Assembly (NCBI GenBank): GCA_034928305.1
Contig: JAYFOZ010000005.1
Location: forward strand, 62,001 to 126,000
Origin: Methanomassiliicoccaceae archaeon
Lineage (GTDB): Archaea > Thermoplasmatota > Thermoplasmata > Methanomassiliicoccales > Methanomethylophilaceae
Direction: 5' to 3'
Length of the DNA stretch: 64,000 nt
In this document: piece after piece, positions 1 through 8,100 of the stretch
How positions within the stretch are numbered: position 1 is the stretch's first letter
How the letters are laid out: each line of letters begins with the position of its first letter
Program-made: the position numbers and the translations under genes
The notes under the pieces: generated by a model
What the model was told of the DNA's origin: nothing
The model's input: only the letters and a program-made list of their open reading frames with translations
Databases searched by the model: none

Positions 1-577
1 ACCTGTTCTGCAGAGTCTCGTAGTCGAAGACCACCGTCTCGAATATGGAATTGTCCGGCCAGAACTGTATGATCGTCCCGGTCGCCTCGGTCTTGCCGAT
101 AACTTCCACATCTCTGTCCGGGATGCCTATCTGGTAGCTCTGGCGCCATATCTTGCCCTCCCTATGGACGGTTGCTATAAGCTTTGTGGACAGACCGTTG
201 ACAACCGATACGCCTACGCCGTGGAGTCCGCCGGAGACCTTGTAGCTGTTCTGGTTGAATTTTCCTCCTGCATGAAGGTCGGTCAGACATACCTCGAGAC
301 CTGACTTGCCTTCTTCTTTGACGATTCCCGTGGGTATGCCTCTTCCGTTGTCCGTAACCGTGATCGAACCGTCCGTGTTTATCTCCACATCGACAGTGGT
401 GGCCCATCCGGCCATCACTTCGTCGATACCGTTGTCCACGACTTCGAACACCAAGTGGTGCAGGCCACGGGCATCGGTGCTTCCGATATACATTCCCGGT
501 CTTTTTCTTACAGCCTCTAGGCCATGCAGAGCAACTATGCTGTCTTCATCATACACTTCTTCATTCTTCCCATCCAT
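1..577 (-). CDS. gyrB: DNA gyrase subunit B, N-terminal part (cut by window edge)
   Basis: ATPase subunit of the type IIA topoisomerase that introduces negative supercoils; GyrA is not in the window. I translated the first 192 codons on the minus strand. They show the GHKL ATPase domain: EVVDNGIDE with the Mg-binding Asn, VTDNGRGIP, and [12 protein letters not shown]. The start [12 protein letters not shown] precedes the conserved [11 protein letters not shown]. The TATA-like box at 633-640 implies a leader of about 30 nt. Gyrase in archaea is known to derive from bacteria. The 3' part lies outside the window. Confidence 0.95.
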   Translation of the reverse strand, partial: MDGKNEEVYDEDSIVALHGLEAVRKRPGMYIGSTDARGLHHLVFEVVDNGIDEVMAGWATTVDVEINTDGSITVTDNGRGIPTGIVKEEGKSGLEVCLTDLHAGGKFNQNSYKVSGGLHGVGVSVVNGLSTKLIATVHREGKIWRQSYQIGIPDRDVEVIGKTEATGTIIQFWPDNSIFETVVFDYETLQNR

Positions 578-632
578 AACGAACAGCTCCGCACTGAAAT
601 GTCAATGCAATGTCTCTCCCTATGGCCTCTTC

Positions 633-640
633 CTATATAA
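633..640 (-). promoter_or_regulatory. TATA-like box of gyrB
   Basis: TTATATAG on the minus strand. A start about 25 bp downstream would fall near 610, leaving a leader of about 30 nt before the gyrB ATG. Confidence 0.5.
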
Positions 641-642
641 CG

Positions 643-666
643 ACGCGCGCATCGCGCGCGTGCGCG
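643..666. other. Alternating purine-pyrimidine GC tract (Z-DNA prone)
   Basis: 24 bp made of two strictly alternating runs, ACGCGCGCAT at 643-652 and CGCGCGCGTGCGCG at 653-666, with one phase break. It contains GCGCGC-ATC-GCGCGC, which is both an inverted and a direct repeat. It sits just upstream of the gyrB TATA box in the gyrB/thiC divergent region. What is seen is sequence only; any effect of supercoiling is inference. Confidence 0.6.
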
Positions 667-699
667 AGGAACGCGTCCGAAATCGAATTCAAAAAGGTT

Positions 700-716
700 G
701 CATTCTTCGGGAATGC
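700..716. promoter_or_regulatory. Inverted repeat GCATTC-N5-GAATGC upstream of thiC-like gene
   Basis: Perfect 6-bp arms around TTCGG, directly upstream of an AAATAAA-like TATA element near 719-726 that would place the transcript start just before the ATG at 753. The position suits an operator. No TPP riboswitch core was found in the gap. Confidence 0.35.
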
Positions 717-752
717 TGAAATAAACGTAAGCGGATTGGTGGCCGATACCAG

Positions 753-2060
753 ATGAGCACCTTAATGGATCAGGCACGTAGGGGCGAAATTACTCCCGCT
801 ATGAGGATCATCGCCGAAAAGGAAGGCGTCACAGAAGAATTCATAAGGAACGGGATAGCCTCGGGCCGCATCGTTGTGCCCTGCAATCCGATACACAATC
901 CGGAGCCCGCCGCGATCGGCGAGGGGACGTCCGTCAAAATCAACGTAAACCTCGGAACCTCGAGGGACATCGTGGATCTTGACAGCGAGTTGGAGAAACT
1001 GAGGATAGCCATCAAATACGGCGCGGATTCTGTAATGGACCTTAGCACCGGAGGAGATATCGACGCCATAAGAGCCAGACTCCTGAAGGAGTGCCCCGTC
1101 ATCATGGGCTCCGTCCCAATCTACCAGACGGGACTGACCGCCGCGCGCAACAACGCCGTTGTCGACATGTCCGAGGACGACATATTCAACGGCATCGAGA
1201 AACATGCCAAGGACGGGATGGACTTCATGACCGTCCACTGCGGCATAACCAGGGAAACGGTCGGATGGCTGAAGAAGTCAAAAAGAAAAATGGACGTTGT
1301 ATCCAGGGGAGGCTCGTTCCTCACCGCGTGGATACTCCATAACGAAGAAGAGAATCCTCTGTTCAAGAACTACGACTACCTGTTAGAGATGGCCCGCAAG
1401 TACGAATTCACACTATCGCTAGGCGATGGTTTCAGGCCCGGATGCATCTCCGATGCCTCCGACCAGGCTCAGATATCCGAGCTCATGACGTTGGGCCATC
1501 TGGTCCGGCGGGCCCGCGAAGCGGGAGTTCAGTCGATGGTCGAAGGTCCCGGACACGTGCCTCTGGACCAGATCCCGATGAACGTAGAGCTGGAGAAAAG
1601 GATGTGCGACGGGGCTCCGTTCTACGTCCTGGGTCCTCTGGTGACCGATATAGCGCCGGGCTACGACCATATCGTCGGGGCGATCGGGGGAGCCGTCGCG
1701 GCCCAGGCCGGCGCCGATTTCCTTTGCTACCTCACTCCGGCGGAACATCTTTCCCTGCCGGACGTCGACGACGTTAAGGAGGGCGTGATCGCATCGAAGA
1801 TCGCCGCCCATGCTGGGGACCTTACCAGAGGAAGAGGTTTCGAGATGGACGACACAATGGCCAGAGCCCGCAAGAAGCTCGACTGGGGAACGATCTTCGA
1901 GGTCTGTTTGGACCCTGAAAAGGCCCGCAAGTACAGGGAAAGAGGATGCACCAAGCTAGAGGATGGATGCTCCATGTGCGGCGACGTGTGCGCTGTCAAG
2001 ATCGTGAACCAATACCTGATAAAAGACAAGGACATCCTGGACAGACACGAAGGTTGCTGA
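753..2060 (+). CDS. thiC: ThiC-family radical SAM enzyme (phosphomethylpyrimidine synthase or paralogue)
   Basis: ThiC rearranges aminoimidazole ribotide to hydroxymethylpyrimidine phosphate for thiamine synthesis using a C-terminal [4Fe-4S] cluster. The 435 residues match the short ThiC form without the N-terminal extension of long bacterial enzymes. Visible motifs are GADSVMDLSTGG, MVEGPGHVPLDQIPMNVE, GPLVTDIAPGYDHI and the C-terminal CSMCGDVC. The cysteine spacing reads C-x2-C-x3-C, one residue shorter than the textbook C-x2-C-x4-C. The stop overlaps the start of a methyltransferase gene (TGATG). Close paralogues such as BzaF make 5-hydroxybenzimidazole from the same substrate, so thiamine is likely but not certain as the product. 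Confidence 0.85.
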   Translation: MSTLMDQARRGEITPAMRIIAEKEGVTEEFIRNGIASGRIVVPCNPIHNPEPAAIGEGTSVKINVNLGTSRDIVDLDSELEKLRIAIKYGADSVMDLSTGGDIDAIRARLLKECPVIMGSVPIYQTGLTAARNNAVVDMSEDDIFNGIEKHAKDGMDFMTVHCGITRETVGWLKKSKRKMDVVSRGGSFLTAWILHNEEENPLFKNYDYLLEMARKYEFTLSLGDGFRPGCISDASDQAQISELMTLGHLVRRAREAGVQSMVEGPGHVPLDQIPMNVELEKRMCDGAPFYVLGPLVTDIAPGYDHIVGAIGGAVAAQAGADFLCYLTPAEHLSLPDVDDVKEGVIASKIAAHAGDLTRGRGFEMDDTMARARKKLDWGTIFEVCLDPEKARKYRERGCTKLEDGCSMCGDVCAVKIVNQYLIKDKDILDRHEGC

Positions 2061-2845
2061 TGGCCGCCCTGCATCCCCTGGATAGCGAAGATGTCCCGGA
2101 AAGCGAGAAGATAAGATTCTGGGACATCTTCGCGGAGACATACTCGTCCGCACAGCAGGGGGACATGCCCGACCGCATAGTAGAATGGCTTTCGGAAGAG
2201 GGTTTCCTGAACAGAAACTTCGATGTCCTGGAGATCGGGAGCGGCCCCGGAACGTATTCTCTCATAATGTCCCGTTTTTCAAAAACCGTCTCGTGCCTGG
2301 ACTCGTCCGGAAAGATGATGGACAGACTTTTCGCCTCGGCGGATGCTGAAGGGATCAATAATCTGGAGAGGATCCAGGCAGACTGGAACAGCTTCGCTTC
2401 CGAGAGGAGCTGGGACACCGTCTTATCGGCCCTGTGCTCGGGATCGGGAACCCCTGATTCGATAGACCGTATGGACAGTTTCGCGACCCGCCATTGTGTT
2501 ATGATTTCATGGATCGAAAACCACGGCGACGACCTTCAGTCGGAGATATGGTCGAAACTGGGAAGGGAATACAGCTACAGGTCCAGGACCACCAACGACA
2601 TCGTGAAAACCCTCGAGCGCACGGGACGCCTCCCGGAAACGCACACATTTTCTGCCGAAATATCCATCGATATGTCTGTTGAGGAAGCCGTACGAAGTCA
2701 GACGAAGACCTTCTCGGTCTTCGGACTGGAGGAGGAGGCTGTGGCCGTGACGAGAGAAATATTGGAAAAACGCTCCGTCGACGGAATATACCGCTTCAGA
2801 GCCGTAAACAGGCTGCTCGTGACTGTATGGGAGCCCCTGAAATAA
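2060..2845 (+). CDS. Class I SAM-dependent methyltransferase
   Basis: 261 residues starting at the ATG that overlaps the thiC stop, so probably translationally coupled. Motif I is VLEIGSGPGTYS near residue 56, followed by an acidic motif II (CLDSSGKMMDRL) and NLERIQADW. The rest is a Rossmann methyltransferase fold with a charged C-terminal half. No substrate-specific motif was recognised. The coupling suggests a role near the product of the ThiC-like enzyme or its pathway, but this is inference. A longer in-frame start inside thiC exists and was rejected because the overlap start is the conventional arrangement. Confidence 0.75.
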   Translation: MAALHPLDSEDVPESEKIRFWDIFAETYSSAQQGDMPDRIVEWLSEEGFLNRNFDVLEIGSGPGTYSLIMSRFSKTVSCLDSSGKMMDRLFASADAEGINNLERIQADWNSFASERSWDTVLSALCSGSGTPDSIDRMDSFATRHCVMISWIENHGDDLQSEIWSKLGREYSYRSRTTNDIVKTLERTGRLPETHTFSAEISIDMSVEEAVRSQTKTFSVFGLEEEAVAVTREILEKRSVDGIYRFRAVNRLLVTVWEPLK

Positions 2846-2849
2846 AGAA

Positions 2850-2924
2850 TGGAGCCACTGGAGGGAATCGAACCCCCGGCCTACGGTTTACGAAACCGCC
2901 GCTCTACCGCTGAGCCACAGTGGC
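2850..2924 (-). tRNA. tRNA-Thr (anticodon CGT), CCA encoded
   Basis: Read on the minus strand: acceptor GCCACTG pairs with CAGTGGC, D arm GCTC/GAGC, anticodon arm GCGGT-TTCGTAA-ACCGT with anticodon CGT (threonine ACG codon), 5-nt variable loop, T arm GGGGG-TTCGATT-CCCTC, discriminator T, then genomically encoded CCA. No intron. Its 3' end lies 4 nt beyond the methyltransferase stop codon. Confidence 0.96.
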
Positions 2925-2949
2925 GTATGAGGCGCGAATGAGCTACTGC

Positions 2950-2957
2950 TTTTAAAA
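2950..2957 (-). promoter_or_regulatory. TATA-like box of tRNA-Thr
   Basis: TTTTAAAA centred about 29 bp upstream of the mature tRNA 5' end at 2924, a normal distance for an archaeal stable-RNA promoter. Confidence 0.55.
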
Positions 2958-2970
2958 CTTTACACAGAAC

Positions 2971-3780
2971 TCAGCGCCGATATCTGGGGAACATGTCTCT
3001 AAAAACCACCGCATCCGCAGCTATCCTCGGCGACTCGCATATGAAATTACAGTCCTTCTTTGAATCTTCCAATACATTGGCCAGAAGCTGCATGTCCGGG
3101 TCCCTGGCCTCCAGAGGCAAATGGTTCTTTTCGCCTTTGTCACCATATTCTATGCAACTGATGTGGAAATGGGCGACATCCCCGCAGAGTGGAAAGAACT
3201 CGCCGATCAACGCGCGCATGTCTTCCTCCGTCTTGAGGGAACCTCCGTTCCTGGCATGGACGTGGGCGACATCGAGCACTGGACGTGCGCCGTCCACAGA
3301 GTCCATCACCTCCTCGATCTCCTTGAGCGTTCCAAACTGACCTTTCTTACCCATGGTCTCAATCCCCAGAATCACATCCTTGATCCCCTCATTGTCCATA
3401 TTGTTCTTGCATGTGGTGAGGCCTTCGATGACCGAATCGGTCGCCGTCTCGGGATGTTTGCCGTAAGATGCGGCATGTATGACGATGATATATGCGCCCA
3501 TATTATGCGCCACGCGGGCGGTATCCATGACCCAGCCTACGCTTTTTTCTCTCGTATCGGGAGTCTCCGAATTGAAACTGATATAATATGGCGCATGACA
3601 GGACAGCCTGATGTCCAACCGCTCGGCCGCGGAACCTATCTCCCTGGCCCTCTCTTCGGAGACACGGGCGCCGCGTACAAGCTCGACCTCCAGGGCGTCC
3701 AGCCCAAGCGACCTGGTGTATTCCAAAGAGCCGATAGGCGTCTTTCCTTCCGAGGGATATCCTGCGGGACCGAATCTCAT
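2971..3780 (-). CDS. Endonuclease IV-like TIM-barrel protein (AP endonuclease family 2)
   Basis: 269 residues resembling Nfo, which cuts DNA 5' of abasic sites with a tri-zinc centre. The expected ligands appear in order: His in SCHAPYYIS, His in IVIHAASYG, Glu in GIETMG, Asp and His in VLDVAHVHARNGG, His in HFHISC, Asp/His in GDKGEKNHLPLE and Glu in FICESP. With the set complete it is probably active. A TATA-like stretch near 3804-3811 lies about 26 bp upstream of the ATG, so the transcript is probably leaderless. It diverges from the ogg gene, so both base-excision repair genes are adjacent. A sugar-isomerase role for this fold is the alternative. Confidence 0.8.
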   Translation of the reverse strand: MRFGPAGYPSEGKTPIGSLEYTRSLGLDALEVELVRGARVSEERAREIGSAAERLDIRLSCHAPYYISFNSETPDTREKSVGWVMDTARVAHNMGAYIIVIHAASYGKHPETATDSVIEGLTTCKNNMDNEGIKDVILGIETMGKKGQFGTLKEIEEVMDSVDGARPVLDVAHVHARNGGSLKTEEDMRALIGEFFPLCGDVAHFHISCIEYGDKGEKNHLPLEARDPDMQLLANVLEDSKKDCNFICESPRIAADAVVFRDMFPRYRR

Positions 3781-3958
3781 GCGGGGTACACCGGCTTCGG
3801 CATATTTACATTTCCCGCCGGAACATAATTTATCTGATTTATTGTATAAATTAATAGAAATAAAATAAGCTGGCTATTTTATTTTTCATTTTTTCTTGTT
3901 GCCATCTTCCTTGATCTCATGAAATAACTAATTATCGACCGAGAGATATCGGCACCCT

Positions 3959-4756
3959 ATGGATATCTCTATGGACGTCTCCCTGGACCCGACCCTCGGA
4001 TGTGGCCAGGCCCACCGCTGGCGGAAGTATGGCGATACATGGAAGGGAGTTATTGGGAACTATGCGGTCGAGCTTGTACAGAACGACGGCGGGTTCGAAT
4101 GCATAGGATGCAGCGAGGACCGCATAAAGAGATACTTCCGTTCCGAGGACGACCTTTCGGCGATAATGAAGGAGATATCCGGAAGGGATCCCCATATAGC
4201 CAGGCTTGCTGCCGCCTGCCCCGGCCTGAGATTACTGAGACAGGACCTCTGGGAGTGCACGGCCACTTATATCCTGGCCACCAACGCGAACGTCAAACGT
4301 ATCGCAAAGATGGTGGAGTCCGTATGCGACCTGTATGGGACGGACCTCGGAGGAGTTAGATCGTTTCCGACACCGAAACAGATACTTGACGGCTGCGGAA
4401 GCATCGGCGAATGCCGCCTCGGATATCGTGAGGACCGTTTCGTAGAATTTGCCGAGAAGGTGGAAGACGGCACCTACGACCTCGAATCGATGGAATGTCT
4501 CGATTACGGAGATTGTGTCAGAGAACTGAAAAAGATCAACGGCGTCGGACCGAAGGTCGCAGATTGCGTCGCTATCTTTGCTTACGGCCACCTTGAGGCT
4601 TTCCCCGTCGATGCGAGGATATCAAGATCGATGAGAGATGTCTACGGCGTGGAAGGAAGCTACAAAGACGTTTCGTCGGCCGGGAGGCGTATCTTCGGGA
4701 GATATGCCGGATATGCGCAGGAGCTTCTGTATCACTCTCTGAGCATAATTTTCTGA
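3959..4756 (+). CDS. ogg: 8-oxoguanine DNA glycosylase/AP lyase, Ogg1 type
   Basis: Removes 8-oxoguanine from DNA and nicks the abasic site. 265 residues, with the N-terminal GQAHRW motif corresponding to GQ-FRW of Ogg1, then the helix-hairpin-helix INGVGPKVADC carrying the catalytic Lys near residue 198 and the GPD-loop Asp in FPVDARISRSM. The start is the ATG about 30 bp after a TATA-like AAATAACTAA, giving a nearly leaderless transcript. Its 3' end overlaps the tail of the convergent regulator gene by 25 bp. It functions in base excision repair with the neighbouring endonuclease-IV-like protein. Confidence 0.88.
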   Translation: MDISMDVSLDPTLGCGQAHRWRKYGDTWKGVIGNYAVELVQNDGGFECIGCSEDRIKRYFRSEDDLSAIMKEISGRDPHIARLAAACPGLRLLRQDLWECTATYILATNANVKRIAKMVESVCDLYGTDLGGVRSFPTPKQILDGCGSIGECRLGYREDRFVEFAEKVEDGTYDLESMECLDYGDCVRELKKINGVGPKVADCVAIFAYGHLEAFPVDARISRSMRDVYGVEGSYKDVSSAGRRIFGRYAGYAQELLYHSLSIIF

Positions 4757-5133
4757 ATCTCGGCGTCGGCCATTGCGCAGGCGGGAGGGTTGTATCCCGT
4801 GTATTGTTCGTATATCTCGGCCAGCATCCCGCAGTTCTTGACTACGCTGCAGAGTCTACACATCTCCGTCACGAAATCGCTGCCTTCGGCCGCCAGGTAA
4901 CTAGCGGATTTTTTTATCTCTTCGGAGAAGAGTTCGTACCTCTCGCTGTTCTGGATCGTCTCGTTCTCCCCGCGTTTTTTCTTCAGATACTGGGATATGG
5001 CCGCGTCGGTAACCTCGAACTTCCTGGCGACCTGCGCCTGTGACATGCCGTGCTCGAAGACCAGCTCTCTTGCGACCTCCCTGCGTATTGTGGGCAACAC
5101 ATACCAAACAACGATCTCACAAGGGATCTTCAT
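4732..5133 (-). CDS. Helix-turn-helix regulator with C-terminal cysteine cluster
   Basis: 133 residues. The N-terminal third holds a helix-turn-helix (ARELVFEHGMSQAQVARKFEVTDAAISQYLKKKRG, given here as residues about 20-54). The C-terminal half has a cysteine-rich patch, CRLCSVVKNC, followed by another Cys in PPACAM, which could hold an Fe-S cluster or metal. It resembles small archaeal predicted regulators with this architecture. It follows lhr by 28 bp, and a TATA-like ATTTATAG in that gap could drive it independently. The target is unknown; sensing of redox state or metal is inference. Confidence 0.7.
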   Translation of the reverse strand: MKIPCEIVVWYVLPTIRREVARELVFEHGMSQAQVARKFEVTDAAISQYLKKKRGENETIQNSERYELFSEEIKKSASYLAAEGSDFVTEMCRLCSVVKNCGMLAEIYEQYTGYNPPACAMADAEIQKIMLRE

Positions 5134-5161
5134 AAGTTAACGATAGTTCAAAGGCTATAAA

Positions 5162-8100
5162 TCACTTGCGCGTGACCGCTCCCGGATTGGATTTCAGGTA
5201 AAATTCTACGGCGTCCCAATCGTCTTCCTGTTCTACCGACTTGCCGTCTTCCATAGATATCCCTAGGGACCTTGCCGTGTCGCCAAGGAACTTTTTCGCA
5301 CGGTCGGACCCTTTGAAATTCTCGACCTTGGAACCGGCGTATGAAAGTTTCCCGTCAAATGACCCAGATATCTTTGTTCCTTCAAATATGACCGCACGGG
5401 ACTGTCCTATCTCCGCTTTTATATGTTGTCTTATATAAAAATGGAGATTGTCCTGGGTGTTCAGCGCAAAAATTTCCTTGTGGATATTCTGCTTCTTTCC
5501 GACATCGGAAGAAAGGATCCATATTAGGGTCGGATCGTCCTTGATGAAGAAACCTTTCTTAAGCAACCCCTCTCTCTCGAGCGCAGCCAACGTAGACCGT
5601 ACCTCCGACATCCGGGCGGACATGAAGCGAGATAGGTTCTCGGCGGAGAATATCCCGAAATCTGAAAAATGACGTCTGGCTATTTCTTTAATAGCCTCTT
5701 CCCTCGATATTTTCGGCATCGGGATGATGCTGTAGTAAGAATCGGAATCCTGATGAATAACGGAAAGCTTGGACAGCGCGCTGAGAGCGTCTACGGTTCG
5801 GGACTGGGACAGAGGAGACCCCGACACGATCTCTTTTCTGGATATCGGCGAGTGGTTGGATATCATAGACAGTATCATCTTCTCGTCGCCTTCGATCTCT
5901 TCGGACTTCGCAGCCCTGTAAAGCTGTGCTGATTCCTTTGTTGTATAACCTATGAAAGCAGGGTAAAGAGCGGTCTTCACAAGATACCCGCGCTCCAACT
6001 GCTTCTTTATGGTTGTCTTGTCCAGCACCCTGGTGTATATCTCCTGGTCCCCTCGGATGTATCCGCGGGAAATGACCGCGTTCATCACTGTAGGGTACCT
6101 GTCATTCCCTCCCACACGCTGCTTCTCGAAAACGTAGCTCAGGAACTCGTCGTCGGTCATTGAATACTCGACGAAGTCGCCTTTCGCATAGAAGCCGTTG
6201 ACCATCAGATAGCCTGCTTCCTCCATCATCTTCTCCACATTCGGAGCTAGGAGAGCGGCGTCCTTGCCCATTACCTCCCTTATACGGACGATGTCCGTGT
6301 TCTTCATTTTGAAGAACAGCATTATATCGTCTATCGATGCGAGCGCTGCGGGAATGAGTTCCTCCGAGTCCAGGTCGAAGGACCTTATCTCTATGCATCC
6401 GGACATCTCCCACATCTCGACGGCCCCCACTACGGACGACCCCCTGACGAGCGGATATACCCAGCTATCGCCGTAACGCGCCGAAAGTTCGGCCCATTTG
6501 GAAGAAATGTCAGGGTCGAACGGAGTGCATAGGCGAATTTTTGCCTCGTGCCCGTGTATTCTCCCGAGAGCCTCTATCTCGTCATCGAAAACAAACATCT
6601 GAGTCTGTGAGTCTCCGACTATTATCTGCGAAGCCCCTATTTCGTCCATCAGCCTTTTCGCGTCCTCGGGAGCTATTCCCAGAGTATATCTGAGGGCCTG
6701 TGCGGGCAGTGGTCCGTAAGCCCGTACCGTCTGTTTTGCGAGCTCTGTAAGGGGGTCCCCTTCCGCCGTTCCCGGACGGTAGACCAGATATGTGTTCTCG
6801 GTCCCCCAGTCCTCTCTTTCTCCGAACGCCCTGACTATTCTGAGAGAGCGGTCCAGGCGGTAGACTGCCTCTTTGATAGCGTCCTTGTCCATCCTCATAG
6901 CGCCGACCAGCTGGCGCAGAGTGGCGGTACCCATGCCGTCGATCATGTTGAGTACCTTTTCATCTCCCGGCTGCGTTTCGTCTGACCTCAGGGCCGCGAA
7001 CCGGTCCGCATCTTCCGAAAGTACGTACCTCACGCGTCCGCGCATGAACCTCCCCAGAAGTATCCTTCCGGATTCCCTCATCTCCTGCCAATCTTTGAGT
7101 TTGAAGTCCTTGACGCGACTGAATACATCGATCTCGCTTCCTGCAGAACCGTAGAATTTGAAATAATCGACTATGTTGGAGAATTCGCGCCCTTTCGATG
7201 CGCGGTATTCCTCGACCGCCTCGAAACTGTAAATATTCTCCTTTCCGGCACGGAGCCTCATCCTGTCGATCTTCAGCATATACTGGTCGCCCTCGGATAT
7301 CAGGAATCTGCCCTTGGCCACATCCCCGCTGCTCAGAAGCGACTCCAGCGAGGCATGTGCATCTTCATCCGTCAGGGATAACGCGAACGCGATCTCGGCC
7401 GATGTGGCCGGCGCGAAACATTCCAGATGCCTCATTATTATGCGGTCCACGGCCGAGTTCCTGTCCATTGAGGTGTTGTCCGCCTTGGAATAGAGCCACT
7501 TCCCGTTGCCGGTGATGGCCGTCCTGGCAACCCTGTACATGGCCTCCAGCTTCCTTATGGAACGATATACGATGTCCTCGCTGATCTCCAGTGATTCGGA
7601 TATCTGGTTGATCGGCGTGTCCCTGGAGACCTCTTCTAAGACCTTGATGTCCGTGTCCGTCATCTCGCGTTCCTTGACGGTCGCGACCGCGTAGTACTGT
7701 ACCTCTTCTGCGGCCATCACATAGGGGTCGTCCATGAACACCGAACCTATCTTGCCTTCGGAGAACAGCTCCCTTATCCACTTGTCCACTGTCTTTTTGT
7801 CCTCGTCGGAATAAGAATAGATGTTCCTTCCGCGCTCGCGGAGCGCCTGGAGGGGGCCTGTCCGCATCAGCATCGGAACAATATCGTCCTTGGTCTGTAT
7901 GCGTCCGATCTTCTCCCTGAAGTACGGTATGATATGGTCCTCATCGAATTCGAACTCTTTTACGGCATCCCCGAGCGCGCGATAGAGGACCTTGCGGTGC
8001 AGCTCCCTCAGGAGTGCGGACCGGTCCTCCATTAGCACAATGTCCGAGAAGCTCGAGATTATCGCGCTGTGCGCGAAGGGCGACGGCGTTCCCGTGAACA

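Noticed and set aside
578-752. TPP riboswitch upstream of thiC
   Set aside because: No conserved riboswitch core (CTGAGA and the paired ACC-GA elements) was found in the gap.
3121-3828. 235-codon plus-strand frame over the endonuclease-IV-like gene
   Set aside because: The minus-strand gene has a complete metal-ligand set; the plus frame has no motifs.
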